From positions 248,001-312,000 of the forward strand of contig JACPFT010000001.1 in NCBI GenBank assembly GCA_016182845.1: a stretch of DNA of 64,000 nucleotides. Reading direction: 5' to 3'. The notes below the pieces were generated by a model that was not told where the DNA came from, did no database searches, and worked only from the letters and a program-made list of their open reading frames with translations. Below, piece by piece: positions 9,276 through 19,997 of the stretch; within the stretch, counting starts at the first letter, position 1, and every line of letters begins with the position of its first letter. The position numbers and the translations under genes were made by a program. This DNA comes from Gammaproteobacteria bacterium (GTDB lineage: Bacteria; Pseudomonadota; Gammaproteobacteria; Enterobacterales; Permianibacteraceae).

Positions 9276-9495
9276 GTCTGATGGGCGCTGGAAATCGGTG
9301 GGTTTGATGCTTTTACGCGCCCGGATGCGGAATTTTGACTATGCTTAACCGGTTTCGAGCATTACAATGTCGCGCCGTTTCAAGACCCTACGCCATATCG
9401 TAGGGCAGGCTCCCGGCCGAACAGGCGATACGACGCCGGCCGCACCGGTCACCACCGGTATCCATTCACAAGCTCCGCGAGGTTAGGGCGATCCG

Positions 9496-12306
9496 ATGAG
9501 CGAAGGTATGCACGCTTGGAGTGCCAGCTCCAGCCTGTTCGGCGGCAATGCCGCCTACATTGAAGAACTGTACGAACAGTACCTTACCAATCCCGCCAGT
9601 GTTGACGCCGAATGGCGGTCGTATTTCGACGCACTGCCCAAGGTCAATGGCATTGCCGGCCAGGACGTCAACCACACCGATATCAAGGACTATTTCCGCG
9701 AGCAGGCCAAGTACAAGGGCCCGGTCGTCGTCGCCGGCTCAGGCGACGCCGTCCAGCAGGAGAAGCAGGTCCGGGTGATGCAGCTGATCAGCGCCCATCG
9801 GCATCGCGGCCATCAGAATGCCCGACTCGATCCCCTGGATCTCTGGGATCGGGCCAAGGTCAATGAGCTGGATCCCGCCTATCACGGTCTGACCGCTGCT
9901 GACATGGAGCAGAGCTTCCAGACCGGCTCTTTCGCCGGCGGCTCCGATTCCATGAAGCTCAAGGACATCATCGCTTCCCTGCAATCCACCTACTGCGGCT
10001 CCATCGGCGCCGAGTACATGCATATCGTCGACACCGACGAGAAGCGCTGGATTCAGGCTCGCCTGGAACCCGTCCAGGGTCGTCCCAGCTTCGATAAGGC
10101 CTTGAAGACCCGCATCCTCGAAGGCCTGACCGCCGCCGAGGGCCTGGAAAAGTACATAGGCGCCAAGTTCCCCGGCGCCAAGCGCTTCTCCCTGGAAGGC
10201 GGCGACGCCTTCGTGCCCATGATGGACGAGCTGGTACAGCATGCCGGTGCCCAGGGCGTGAAGGAAGTCGTGATCGGCATGGCCCACCGTGGCCGCCTGA
10301 ATCTCCTGGTCAACCTGCTGGGCAAAGCGCCGGCCTCTCTGTTCGACGAGTTTGCCGGCAAACATGGCCACCACCATGGCTCGGGCGACGTGAAATACCA
10401 CCAGGGCTTCAGCTCGGACATGAAGACCCCGGGCGGCAACGTGCACCTGGCGCTGGCCTTCAACCCCTCCCACCTGGAAATTGTCGCTCCCGTGGTCATC
10501 GGTTCGGTGCGCGCCCGCCAGGAGCGCCGCCGCGACCTGAGCCACGACCAGGTACTGCCGATCATCGTGCACGGCGACTCGGCCTTCACCGGCCAGGGTT
10601 GCGTCATGGAGACCTTCAATTTCTCCCAGACTCGCGCCTATGGCACGGGCGGCACGCTGCACATCGTCATCAACAACCAGGTCGGCTTCACCACCAGCCG
10701 CCAGGATGACGTGCGCTCCACCGAATATTGCACCGACATCGCCAAGATGGTGCAGGCGCCGATCTTCCACGTGAACGGCGACGATCCGGAGGCGGTGATC
10801 TTCGTCACCCAGCTGGCCTGCGATTTCCGCAAGCAGTTCAAGAAGGACGTGGTCATCGACCTGGTGTGCTACCGCCGCCACGGCCACAATGAGGCCGACG
10901 AACCGAATGCCACCCAGCCGGTGATGTACCAGAAGATCAAGGCCCATCCGACGCCGCGCAAGCTCTATGCCGATGTCCTGATCAAGGATGGCACGCTGGC
11001 GGACGCCGAGGCCAACGGCCTGGTGGACAGCTATCGCGGCAAGCTGGACGAGGGCAAGAGCGTCGTCAAGAACTGGCAGCCGGTCGCCACTCACGAGTTC
11101 AGCTCCGACTGGACGCCCTATGTGGCTCAAGATTGCTCCACGGTCGTGACGGGCGTACCGGTCGTCCGCCTACAGGAACTGGGCGGCAAGCTGGCGCAGA
11201 TGCCGGAAGGCTTGAAGCTGCATGCCCGCGTCAGCAAGATCGTCGCCGACCGCCAGGACATGGCGGCCGGCAAGCAGTCCCTGGACTGGGGCGCCGCCGA
11301 GACCCTGGCCTACGCCAGCCTGGTCACCGAAGGCTATGGCGTACGCATCTCCGGCCAGGACTGCGGACGCGGCACCTTCTTCCATCGCCACGCCGTCCTG
11401 CATAACCAGGTCGACGGCTCCATCTATGTGCCCTTGAAGAATCTGGCCGAGAAGCAAGGCGCCTTCGTGGTCATCGATTCGGTGTTGTCCGAAGAGGCCG
11501 TTTTGGCCTTCGAATACGGCTATGCCACTGCCGAGCCCAAGTCCCTGGTGATCTGGGAGGCCCAGTTCGGCGACTTCGCCAACGGCGCCCAGGTGGTCAT
11601 CGATCAGTTCATCTCCTCGGGCGAGACCAAGTGGAACCGTTTCTGCGGCCTGGCCCTGTTCCTGCCCCATGGCTACGAAGGCCAGGGTCCGGAGCACAGC
11701 TCGGCGCGCCTGGAGCGCTACCTGCAGCTCTGTGCCGAGCACAACATGATGGTCACCACGCCGACCACGCCGGCCCAGGTCTTCCACATGATCCGCCGTC
11801 AGATGCTCATGGCCGCGCGCAAGCCCCTCGTGGTCATGACGCCCAAGAGCCTGCTGCGTCACCGCCTAGCGGTGTCCGAGCTGGCCGATCTGGCCGAGGG
11901 CAGCTTCAAGCTGGTCATCGGCGAGACCGATGCCCTGGAAGCGAGCAAGGTCAAGCGCGTCGTGGCCTGCGGCGGCAAGGTCTATTACGACCTGCTGGAA
12001 AAGCGCCGCGCCGACAAGCGCGAGGACGTGGCCATCGTGCGCGTGGAACAGCTTTATCCCTTCCCGGAAGCCGAGCTCAAGGCCGAGCTCGCCAAGTATC
12101 CGAACGCCGGCGAGTTCGTCTGGTGTCAGGAAGAACCGAAGAATCAGGGCGCCTGGTACGTCATCCGTCATCACCTGGATGACGTGGTTCAGGAGCGTGG
12201 GCACTTCCATTTCGCCGGCCGCCCGGCCTCCGCATCGCCCGCGGTCGGTTACACTTCCGTGCACAACGAACAGCAGACGCAATTGGTCAACGACGCCCTG
12301 GGTTAA
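9496..12306 (+). CDS. sucA: 2-oxoglutarate dehydrogenase E1 component
   Basis: The 936-residue protein is full length for the thiamine-diphosphate E1o family. Its N-terminus (LFGGNAAYIEELYEQYLTNP) matches the E2-docking region of SucA. The ThDP motif runs from GDSAFTGQG to VINNQVGFTT, and MAHRGRLNLLVN and HLEIVAPVV are conserved E1o segments. It decarboxylates 2-oxoglutarate and passes the succinyl group to the E2 lipoyl arm. It sits 206 bases before sucB, with palindromic repeats between. Confidence 0.97.
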   Translation: MSEGMHAWSASSSLFGGNAAYIEELYEQYLTNPASVDAEWRSYFDALPKVNGIAGQDVNHTDIKDYFREQAKYKGPVVVAGSGDAVQQEKQVRVMQLISAHRHRGHQNARLDPLDLWDRAKVNELDPAYHGLTAADMEQSFQTGSFAGGSDSMKLKDIIASLQSTYCGSIGAEYMHIVDTDEKRWIQARLEPVQGRPSFDKALKTRILEGLTAAEGLEKYIGAKFPGAKRFSLEGGDAFVPMMDELVQHAGAQGVKEVVIGMAHRGRLNLLVNLLGKAPASLFDEFAGKHGHHHGSGDVKYHQGFSSDMKTPGGNVHLALAFNPSHLEIVAPVVIGSVRARQERRRDLSHDQVLPIIVHGDSAFTGQGCVMETFNFSQTRAYGTGGTLHIVINNQVGFTTSRQDDVRSTEYCTDIAKMVQAPIFHVNGDDPEAVIFVTQLACDFRKQFKKDVVIDLVCYRRHGHNEADEPNATQPVMYQKIKAHPTPRKLYADVLIKDGTLADAEANGLVDSYRGKLDEGKSVVKNWQPVATHEFSSDWTPYVAQDCSTVVTGVPVVRLQELGGKLAQMPEGLKLHARVSKIVADRQDMAAGKQSLDWGAAETLAYASLVTEGYGVRISGQDCGRGTFFHRHAVLHNQVDGSIYVPLKNLAEKQGAFVVIDSVLSEEAVLAFEYGYATAEPKSLVIWEAQFGDFANGAQVVIDQFISSGETKWNRFCGLALFLPHGYEGQGPEHSSARLERYLQLCAEHNMMVTTPTTPAQVFHMIRRQMLMAARKPLVVMTPKSLLRHRLAVSELADLAEGSFKLVIGETDALEASKVKRVVACGGKVYYDLLEKRRADKREDVAIVRVEQLYPFPEAELKAELAKYPNAGEFVWCQEEPKNQGAWYVIRHHLDDVVQERGHFHFAGRPASASPAVGYTSVHNEQQTQLVNDALG

Positions 12307-12359
12307 TTCCGGGCGTCCCGCTGGGAAAAGTTAGTCGCGAAGCGACGCTCGCCTTCTCA

Positions 12360-12413
12360 CCCTCTCCCCTCGCGGGAGAGGGTGGACCGCGCCGAAGGTG
12401 CGGTGGGAGAGGG
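12360..12413. repeat. CCCTCTCCC/GGGAGAGGG intergenic repeat, copy 1
   Basis: CCCTCTCCC (12360-12368) and GGGAGAGGG (12374-12382) form a perfect 9-bp stem, followed by a second half-match (GGTGGGAGAGGGA) to 12413. A GTCGC/GCGAC mini-hairpin lies just upstream at 12334-12346. The same core recurs at 16119-16225. Confidence 0.7.
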
Positions 12414-12422
12414 AAAGGGCCT

Positions 12423-12461
12423 GTCGCGAGCGGCGATAATCATCGGCATGCCGCTCGCGAC
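12423..12461. repeat. Perfect 12-bp inverted repeat between sucA and sucB
   Basis: GTCGCGAGCGGC at 12423-12434 and GCCGCTCGCGAC at 12450-12461 are exact reverse complements around a 15-base loop. There is no T tract, so it is not a standard terminator. It may stabilise the sucA mRNA end, limit readthrough, or be a protein site, 51 bases before the sucB ATG. Confidence 0.6.
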
Positions 12462-12512
12462 ATGACCGTTTGCCTGATAAGAACATCTGAATTGAAGCCT
12501 TAAGGAACGAAA

Positions 12513-13736
12513 ATGTCGCTCGAAATCAAGGTTCCCGTCCTGCCCGAATCCGTCGCCGATGCCGTCGTCGCCACCTGGCACAAGAAGCCGGGCGATGCCG
12601 TCAAGCGTGATGAAAACCTGGTCGATATCGAGACCGACAAGGTCGTGCTCGAAGTCGTTGCCCCGGAAGACGGCGTGCTGGAAAGCGTCGTGAAGGGCGA
12701 GGGCGAGTTGGTTCTGGCCCAGGAAGTCATCGGCTTCGTGAAGGCTGGTGCTGCCGCTGCCCCGGTCGCCGCCGCCGCGCCGGCACCTGCCGCCGTTGTG
12801 GCCGCCCCGGTTGCCGCTGCGCCCGCGGTCGAAACCTCCGATGCCCTGAGCCCGTCCGTGCGCCGCCTGGTGGCCGAGCACGGTCTCGATGCTTCCAAGA
12901 TCCCGGCCTCCAGCAAGGACGGACGTCTGTCCAAGGAAGACGTGGAAGCCTTTATCGCCAAGGGTGGCGCCAAGGCCGCTCCGGCTCCGGCCGCCAAGCC
13001 GACCGCCGCGCCGGTCGCCGCCGCTCCGGCCGGCCTGCGCGAAGAGAAGCGCGTGCCCATGACCCGTCTGCGCGCCCGTATCGCCGAGCGCCTGGTTCAT
13101 GCCCAGTCCACCGCCGCCATCCTGACCACCTTCAACGACATCAACATGAAGCCGGTCATGGAACTGCGCGCCAAGTACAAGGACCATTTCGAGAAGGTCC
13201 ACGGCGTGCGCCTGGGCTTCATGTCCTTCTTCGTCAAGGCCACGGTCGAAGCCCTGAAGCGCTACCCGGAAGTCAATGCCTCCATCGACGGCAGCGACAT
13301 CGTCTACCACGGCTATTACGACGTGGGCGTGGCCGTGTCCTCGCCGCGCGGTCTGGTGGTTCCGGTGATCCGCGATGCCGACAAGATGAGCCTGGCGGAC
13401 ATCGAGAAGGCCATCGGCGCCTACGGCCAGAAGGCCAAGAACAACGGCCTGACGGTGGAAGACCTGACCGGCGGCACCTTCACCGTGTCCAACGGCGGCG
13501 TGTTCGGTTCGCTGATGGCGACCCCGATCATCAACCCGCCCCAGTCCGGCATCCTGGGCATGTTCCGCACCGAGGACCGCGTCGTCGCCGTCAACGGCCA
13601 GGTCGTGATCCAGCCCATGATGTACGTGGCCCTGTCCTATGACCATCGCATCATCGACGGCCGCGAATCGGTCGGCTTCCTGAAGACCATCAAGGAACTG
13701 ATCGAAGACCCGGCACGCATCCTGCTGGAAGTCTAA
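12513..13736 (+). CDS. sucB: 2-oxoglutarate dehydrogenase E2, dihydrolipoyl succinyltransferase
   Basis: The 407-residue protein has one N-terminal lipoyl domain with the lipoylated lysine in [10 protein letters not shown], an Ala/Pro-rich linker, a peripheral-subunit-binding domain ([19 protein letters not shown]), a second Ala-rich linker, and the catalytic acyltransferase domain ending in [16 protein letters not shown] with the active-site HxxxDG. It forms the core of the 2-oxoglutarate dehydrogenase complex. AAGGA precedes the ATG. The E3 (lpd) gene is not adjacent; a terminator follows instead. Confidence 0.97.
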   Translation: MSLEIKVPVLPESVADAVVATWHKKPGDAVKRDENLVDIETDKVVLEVVAPEDGVLESVVKGEGELVLAQEVIGFVKAGAAAAPVAAAAPAPAAVVAAPVAAAPAVETSDALSPSVRRLVAEHGLDASKIPASSKDGRLSKEDVEAFIAKGGAKAAPAPAAKPTAAPVAAAPAGLREEKRVPMTRLRARIAERLVHAQSTAAILTTFNDINMKPVMELRAKYKDHFEKVHGVRLGFMSFFVKATVEALKRYPEVNASIDGSDIVYHGYYDVGVAVSSPRGLVVPVIRDADKMSLADIEKAIGAYGQKAKNNGLTVEDLTGGTFTVSNGGVFGSLMATPIINPPQSGILGMFRTEDRVVAVNGQVVIQPMMYVALSYDHRIIDGRESVGFLKTIKELIEDPARILLEV

Positions 13737-13745
13737 GACGCTTCG

Positions 13746-13778
13746 AAAAAGCCGGGGGGCGCGAGCCTTCCGGCTTTT
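13746..13778 (+). terminator. Intrinsic terminator after sucB
   Basis: AAAAAGCCGG (13746-13755) pairs with CCGGCTTTT (13770-13778), 10 bases after the sucB stop. The A and T flanks make it potentially bidirectional. Confidence 0.85.
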
Positions 13779-13808
13779 GCCTTTCTCAGGGCGAGAAAGT
13801 GCAATATT

Positions 13809-13829
13809 CATGGGCCTTTTCTGCCCATG
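13809..13829. repeat. 7-bp inverted repeat upstream of sucC
   Basis: CATGGGC (13809-13815) and GCCCATG (13823-13829) are perfect reverse complements with a 7-base loop. The site is about 30 bases upstream of a TACAAT box at 13858-13863 that could be a -10 for sucC, but no good -35 accompanies it. It is either an operator candidate or a chance palindrome. Confidence 0.35.
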
Positions 13830-13960
13830 AGCTATTACTTAAACGGACGTTCAGGCCTACAATATCGGCCCCATGTTGCGGTGCAAGACTGTTCTTCGCC
13901 CGCATCGCGAACTGACGACCTTCGGTCGCCGTCAACCCAAAGCGAGTTGGAAGCAACTTT

Positions 13961-15127
<1,167 letters not shown>

Positions 15128-15130
15128 GTC

Positions 15131-16003
15131 ATGAGCGTTCTCATCCATAAAGACACCAAGGTCATCTGCCAGGGCTTCACCGGCAAACAGGGTTCCTTCC
15201 ACTCCGAACAGGCCATCGCCTACGGCACCAAGATGGTCGGCGGCGTGACCCCGGGCAAGGGCGGCCAGACCCACCTGGGCCTGCCGGTGTTCAACACCGT
15301 GCGCGAGTCCGTCGAGGCCGTGCAGCCGGACGCCTCCGTGATCTACGTCCCGGCGCCGTTCTGCAAGGACTCCATCATCGAAGCCGCCGAAGCCGGCATC
15401 AAGCTGATCGTGTGTATCACCGAAGGCGTGCCGACCCTGGACATGCTGCAGGTCAAGCTCATCGTCGACAGCCTGGGTGCCCGCCTCATCGGCCCGAACT
15501 GCCCCGGCATCATCACTCCCGGCGAGTGCAAGATCGGCATCATGCCCGGTCACATCCATCTGCCGGGCAAGGTCGGCATCGTGTCCCGCTCGGGCACCCT
15601 GACCTATGAAACCGTCAAGCAGACCACGGAACTGGGCTTCGGCCAGTCCACCTGCATCGGCATCGGCGGCGACCCGATCCCGGGCACCAGCCACATCGAC
15701 GCGCTGAAGATGTTCCAGGACGACCCGCTGACCGAGGCCATCGTCATGGTCGGCGAAATCGGCGGCACCGCCGAGGAAGAAGCGGCCGAGTTCATCAAGA
15801 GCTATGTCAAGAAGCCGGTGGTCGGCTACATCGCCGGCGTCACCGCGCCCCCGGGCAAGCGCATGGGCCATGCCGGCGCCATCATTTCCGGTGGCAAGGG
15901 CACTGCCGCCGAGAAGTTCGCCGCCTTGGAAGCTGCCGGTGTCGCCACCTGCAAGTCCCCGGCCGATATCGGCAAGACCCTGAAGGAACTGACTGGCTGG
16001 TAA
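15131..16003 (+). CDS. sucD: Succinyl-CoA synthetase alpha subunit
   Basis: The 290-residue protein has the CoA-binding Rossmann segment ([23 protein letters not shown]) and the phospho-histidine loop [18 protein letters not shown], where the histidine of GHAGA carries phosphate. It forms the heterotetramer with SucC. It lies 3 bases after sucC and is followed by a strong terminator, so sucCD is a two-gene unit. Confidence 0.97.
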   Translation: MSVLIHKDTKVICQGFTGKQGSFHSEQAIAYGTKMVGGVTPGKGGQTHLGLPVFNTVRESVEAVQPDASVIYVPAPFCKDSIIEAAEAGIKLIVCITEGVPTLDMLQVKLIVDSLGARLIGPNCPGIITPGECKIGIMPGHIHLPGKVGIVSRSGTLTYETVKQTTELGFGQSTCIGIGGDPIPGTSHIDALKMFQDDPLTEAIVMVGEIGGTAEEEAAEFIKSYVKKPVVGYIAGVTAPPGKRMGHAGAIISGGKGTAAEKFAALEAAGVATCKSPADIGKTLKELTGW

Positions 16004-16026
16004 GCCGCTGGTCTGCTCCCGATGAC

Positions 16027-16051
16027 AAAACCCGGCTTTATGCCGGGTTTT
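16027..16051 (+). terminator. Intrinsic terminator after sucD
   Basis: AAAACCCGGC and GCCGGGTTTT form a perfect 10-bp stem with a 5-base loop, 23 bases after the sucD stop. Confidence 0.92.
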
Positions 16052-16118
16052 GTGTTTCAAGAGGCCTGCGGATGGGCGGGCCGCTTATGTACCGTGCCAT
16101 GTTTAGCTCACCCGTAAG

Positions 16119-16225
16119 ACCCTCTCCCCCGACCCCTCCCCCGAAATGGGGGAGGGGCAAGATTGGCGCGAGTTGCGCGCCTCTAATCCCCTCTCCCTAG
16201 ACGGGAGAGGGTTAGGGAGAGGGTG
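16119..16225. repeat. CCCTCTCCC/GGGAGAGGG intergenic repeat, copy 2
   Basis: Several alternating CCCTCTCC and GGGAGAGGG or GGGGGAGGGG blocks form nested palindromes between sucD and the minus-strand gene at 16285. It shares its core with 12360-12413. The 16052-16284 gap holds nothing else I can support. Confidence 0.7.
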
Positions 16226-16284
16226 ATCTTCTGAAAGCCTAGCGAGAACGACGTAGGAAGTTCGATAAGCGAGCCTTGCGGAAT

Positions 16285-16584
16285 TCAGCGCACCGTCGCC
16301 ACCAGCTTGATTTCCAGCACCCCCTCGCGCTCGCCATTGGCCTTGTCGCGAACGGTCAGCTCCACTAGGTCGCCGCTCTCCAGCGTGGACAGGGTTGGCG
16401 TCGTGGCGGGGTTCAGTAGCGGCGATTGGGCGGTGGCGCCGGTTTCATCGCGGTAGGTGATGCTGCTGTTGGCGGCATCGGTCTGGATGACATTGGCGAG
16501 GATCACATGTTGACGGGTGGCATCGCCGGCGGCGAAAACGGGCAGGGCGAATACCAAAAAACTGCAAAAGGCAAGGCGGCGCAT
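16285..16584 (-). CDS. Small secreted protein of unknown function
   Basis: The 99-residue protein starts MRRLAFCSFLVFALPVFAAGD, a clear Sec signal peptide with an AxA-like cleavage site, then about 78 mature residues rich in Thr, Ala and Glu. The ATG at 16584 is preceded by GAGGTG at good spacing and gives the signal peptide its proper basic start; the open frame to 16647 adds 21 residues that do not look like a signal. I do not recognise the family. It converges on sucD across repeat-containing DNA and is divergent from the lipoprotein gene at 16754. Confidence 0.65.
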   Translation of the reverse strand: MRRLAFCSFLVFALPVFAAGDATRQHVILANVIQTDAANSSITYRDETGATAQSPLLNPATTPTLSTLESGDLVELTVRDKANGEREGVLEIKLVATVR

Positions 16585-16753
16585 GATGGCACCTCGGCGG
16601 ACTGGGAAGACTTGTTGAGTATTGGCGGGCCTTGGGGGCTTCGCCAATAAAATCGGTTATTTCTTGACCATGTATTGCTGATCTTGACGACGGTTTCACA
16701 TTGCGCGCCTCTGGCATAATACCCGCAAGTTCCCCATCAACGACGGAGTCGTC

Positions 16754-17029
16754 ATGAAGCGTATTTCCCTGCTGGCTCTGGCGGCCTGCGGCCTCCTGCT
16801 CAGCGCCTGTGGTTCCAAGGTCAACGAGGCCAATTTCGACAAGGTCAAGGAAGGCATGGTCAAGGAAGAAGTGCGCGCCATTCTGGGCGAGCCGGATCAG
16901 TCGGACTCCGGCTCCTTCGCCGGCCTGTCCGGAGCCTCCCAGGTCTGGGAAAGCGAGGAGGCCACCATCTCGGTCCAGTACTTCAATGACAAGGTCGTCG
17001 CCAAGAACCTGACCAAGAAGAAGGACTGA
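16754..17029 (+). CDS. BamE/SmpA-like small lipoprotein
   Basis: The 91-residue protein has a lipoprotein signal (LALAACGLLLSACGS, lipobox LSAC with Cys at residue 19), then a compact domain NFDKVKEGMVKEEVRAILGEPDQS typical of the SmpA/OmlA/BamE fold, in which G-M-x2-x-x-V-x-x-x-L-G-x-P is the core motif. It is probably anchored to the outer membrane. BamE itself is usually longer, so this is a paralogue of unknown role. Its stop abuts the end of the convergent minus-strand gene, which ends at the next base. Confidence 0.78.
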   Translation: MKRISLLALAACGLLLSACGSKVNEANFDKVKEGMVKEEVRAILGEPDQSDSGSFAGLSGASQVWESEEATISVQYFNDKVVAKNLTKKKD

Positions 17030-17425
17030 TTAAAGCCCCAGCCAGAGCAGGAAGCCGTAGGGGCTGTGGGTTCGCGCCACGCTGAGGATATAGCCCACGG
17101 TGGCCAGGGCCAGCAAGAAGGCCAGGAAGCGGGTGCCGGCATTCCGACCCCGCTTGAGCGCCACCGAGCCCAGCCCGATATAGGCGATGAGGGCCAGGAC
17201 CTTGGCGGTCAGCCAGGTATGCACGAAGGGGTATTGGTGGAGCAACGCGGCGAGGCCTAGGGCGGCAAGCAGTAAAATGCTGTCAATGGCATGGGGCAGG
17301 GTGCGCATCAGCCGGCCGCGCACGAAGGACAGGCCCAGGACCTGTCCCAGGTAGCGCAGGACGAACAGGCTGATGCTGATCACGACGCAGCCGACGTGCA
17401 CGTGTTTCAAGGCGAGGTAGAGCAT
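17030..17425 (-). CDS. SirB2-like integral membrane protein
   Basis: The 131-residue protein starts MLYLALKHVHVGCVVISISLFVLRY and has four hydrophobic helices, matching the SirB2 family in length and in its LKHxHxxxxxxS opening with conserved histidines. The function is unknown despite the historical name (invasion gene regulator). I chose the ATG at 17425; longer starts up to 17503 would overlap the divergent dioxygenase gene and add unrelated residues. AGGGA lies 11 bases upstream. Confidence 0.75.
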   Translation of the reverse strand: MLYLALKHVHVGCVVISISLFVLRYLGQVLGLSFVRGRLMRTLPHAIDSILLLAALGLAALLHQYPFVHTWLTAKVLALIAYIGLGSVALKRGRNAGTRFLAFLLALATVGYILSVARTHSPYGFLLWLGL

Positions 17426-17497
17426 GCGGCAATGCATCCCTATGGGTTTTGACGGCCCACCAGTATATCGTATGAGGACGATCGCAACGGAGCCGGT

Positions 17498-18244
17498 ATG
17501 CAAGCGCTAAGTCCCGAACAATGCACGTTTTTTGCCCGCAATGGCTATCTCGTTCTACCGGACTGGGTCGAGGCTGGAAGACGCGAGGCAATGCTGGCCG
17601 CCATTCAGCGCGAACTGCAGGCCGAAGCCGGCCCCTTGGAGTACGAGGCCGACGTGGATTACCCGGGCTCGCCCAAGGGGCGGGGCGCGGAAGGCGGGCG
17701 CACGGTACGGCGCCTGCTGCAGGCGGGCGCCCGTTCGCCGGTGTTTCAAGCCTGGTTCGAGGACGCACGGTTGCTCGCCGCCCTGAACCAGGTCCTGGGC
17801 GGGGAAGTAAAGCAGGCGAGGGCGCATCACAATTGCGTCATGACCAAGCATCCGCGCTATTCCTCCGACACCGGCTGGCACCAGGACATGCGTTATTGGT
17901 CCTTCGAGCGGCCGGAACTGGTGTCCGTCTGGTTGGCCCTGGGCCGCGAGTTTCCGGAAAACGGCGGGCTCAGGGTGATTCCCGGCACCCATGTCATGGG
18001 TTTCTCGCCGGAACGCTACGACGAGCGCCTGTTCCTCCGTCCGGAGCGAGCCGACAATGCCGCACTCATAGCCCAGGCCGTGCACGTCAATCTCAATCCC
18101 GGCGATGTGTTGTTCTTCCACGCCCGCTTGTTTCATGCGGCCAGCCGTAACCATACCGGGGAGACGAAGTACTCGGTGGTGGCGACTTATCGACCCGCCG
18201 ACAATCACCCGCTGCCGGGCACGCGTTCCGCGCTAAACGACTGA
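17498..18244 (+). CDS. Phytanoyl-CoA dioxygenase (PhyH) family protein
   Basis: The 248-residue protein has the Fe(II)/2-oxoglutarate dioxygenase layout of PhyH: an N-terminal FFARNGYLVLPDWV segment, the metal HxD in GWHQDMRYW, ENGGLRVIPGTHVMG, and the distal metal histidine in DVLFFHARLFHAASRN with a downstream Arg for 2-oxoglutarate. It probably hydroxylates a small metabolite; the substrate cannot be inferred. It is divergent from the SirB2-like gene with 72 bases between starts. Confidence 0.85.
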   Translation: MQALSPEQCTFFARNGYLVLPDWVEAGRREAMLAAIQRELQAEAGPLEYEADVDYPGSPKGRGAEGGRTVRRLLQAGARSPVFQAWFEDARLLAALNQVLGGEVKQARAHHNCVMTKHPRYSSDTGWHQDMRYWSFERPELVSVWLALGREFPENGGLRVIPGTHVMGFSPERYDERLFLRPERADNAALIAQAVHVNLNPGDVLFFHARLFHAASRNHTGETKYSVVATYRPADNHPLPGTRSALND

Positions 18245-18489
18245 AAGATGGAGAAAACGCGCGGCGACCGATTGGCGCTGCGCCGCGCGCGGGCCTATGC
18301 TTGGAGGGCGCCTGTACCGCTATTTGGCGACGGTTCGGCGCATGCTTGGGCTTGGACTCGATTCTGACTCGTACCCGCCACCCCAAGGTGTTCGGGCGCG
18401 CAGTCAGCCGAGCCGAGCCGGGGAGGCGCGCCCCATGCGCATGCGCGCCGCGCCGGCGGTGGGCCGACCGCCAGGAATGTCGGAGCGTC

Positions 18490-19929
18490 ATGAAAGGTCT
18501 CGAAGTTCAGGCGATGAATTTTCACCCCAACAGCGCCGATGGCTACATGGACCATCTGGGGGCGCTCGAGGGGGAGCATGCGGTCGTCGCGGCCGAGGAC
18601 ATGCGCAACGAGCAGGGCGTCCTCCTGGTACGCAAGGGCACGCCGATCAATGCCAGCCTGGCCGCCCGCCTGGCGGGGCATCACCTGGAAAAGCCGGTGC
18701 ATGAGCTGGTCCAGGTCGGGCGGACGCTCAACAACAACAGCCTTTACGAAGAATTCGGCGTGTTCCTGGTCCATTACGAGGACTTTTATCAAGTCCACGC
18801 CAAGACCGGCTTCGACAACGTGCTGCGCCATTTCTGTTTCGTGCGCAGCTTTCCCCACGGTCTGATGCAGCGCCTGACGGTCATGCGGGCACGCCTGCCC
18901 CGGGTTTTCGAGCGCAGCCTGTTCTCCGCCTGGCTGGGGGGGCTCATCGCCGAAGAGCTGCACCTCCCGGCTCCGCTCATCTACGATACCTTCGTTGCCG
19001 GGCTGTTTCACGACGTGGGCCTGGTGCATCTACCCTATGAGCTGGTGGAGAAGCGCAGCGGCTATTCCGATACGGAATGGGCCATGATGCAAACCCATGT
19101 GGCGGGATCCACGCGCCTGATGGCGGAGTGCGGGCGCTTCACCGGCGAGGCGATCAAGGCCGTGGCCGAGCATCATGAACGCTGCGACGGCACGGGATTC
19201 CCGCAAGGCAAATCCGAGTCCCAGCTAGGCATCGTCGGTCAAATCGTCGGCCTGGCCGACATCTTGTTCCAATTGCGCGTCGAGCAATACGCCGGCACCG
19301 ACAAGACCCTGGCCGACACGCTCCCCTACCTGCGGGTCAACGCCAAGACCTATTTCTTCCCGACCTTTCAAGCGACTTTTCATTTGTTCCAGCGCGCCGG
19401 CCTGCGCTCGGCGGGGGCGAATCAGGACAACTACGGCGAGCTGCGCCATGACGTGGTTACTCATAGCGACAGCATGCAGCGCCTGTTCTCGGCCCTGCTC
19501 AGGCTGGCTGAGTCCCTGGGCGAGCACACCGAAGCCAAAACCGCCGATGCCCTGCGCACCCTGGTGGAACGGGTGATCCACACTCTGCGGGCCTCCGGCC
19601 TGGGGAGCGAGGAACTCAACCAGTGGCTGCATTCCCTGGGCGGCGAGTCCGATGCCGAGACCTGCCAGGAGTTGTTCGAGCTGGACGCCATCCTGTTCGA
19701 ATCCCTGTGGCTGGTCCGTCGCGTGATCCGCCATGGCCATGACTTGCTGCAGCACGGCCCCAAGGACGTACCGGCCGAGTTCTCACGTCAGCTCGGTGCT
19801 CTCCTTGATCAATTGGACAAGCTGGCCGGCGCTTGTTGGCAGTCCTACAACAAGGATCAGGCCGAGCAAGCCGAGGATCCGCTCATCGCCGCCCTGGGGC
19901 CGGACGAGGCACGGCGCGCGGCGGGCTGA
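18490..19929 (+). CDS. HD-GYP-like domain protein with variant motif
   Basis: The 479-residue protein carries an HD-type phosphohydrolase domain in its middle: GLFHDVGLVHLPYELVEK, then MQTHVAGSTRLM, then EHHERCDGTGFPQGKSES and VGLADILFQL. This follows the HD-GYP cyclic-di-GMP phosphodiesterase pattern, but the usual HDxGK is HDVGL and the GYP triplet is GFP. About 130 N-terminal residues and about 180 C-terminal helical residues are not recognised. The ATG at 18490 has GGAG 4 bases upstream; the frame is open further upstream but Arg/Cys-rich and atypical. It may be an active phosphodiesterase or a sensor. No signal peptide or membrane segment is seen. Confidence 0.7.
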   Translation: MKGLEVQAMNFHPNSADGYMDHLGALEGEHAVVAAEDMRNEQGVLLVRKGTPINASLAARLAGHHLEKPVHELVQVGRTLNNNSLYEEFGVFLVHYEDFYQVHAKTGFDNVLRHFCFVRSFPHGLMQRLTVMRARLPRVFERSLFSAWLGGLIAEELHLPAPLIYDTFVAGLFHDVGLVHLPYELVEKRSGYSDTEWAMMQTHVAGSTRLMAECGRFTGEAIKAVAEHHERCDGTGFPQGKSESQLGIVGQIVGLADILFQLRVEQYAGTDKTLADTLPYLRVNAKTYFFPTFQATFHLFQRAGLRSAGANQDNYGELRHDVVTHSDSMQRLFSALLRLAESLGEHTEAKTADALRTLVERVIHTLRASGLGSEELNQWLHSLGGESDAETCQELFELDAILFESLWLVRRVIRHGHDLLQHGPKDVPAEFSRQLGALLDQLDKLAGACWQSYNKDQAEQAEDPLIAALGPDEARRAAG

Positions 19930-19997
19930 GTCTTTTGGACAGGGCCTGGTGCGCCGGGGGATAATAACCGCCGAGTCCCCTATCCAGGTCTACGCCC

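Noticed and set aside
9335-9368. TTGACT and TACAAT upstream of sucA as a promoter
   Set aside because: The spacer is 22 bases, too long for sigma70, and no better -35 fits TACAAT.
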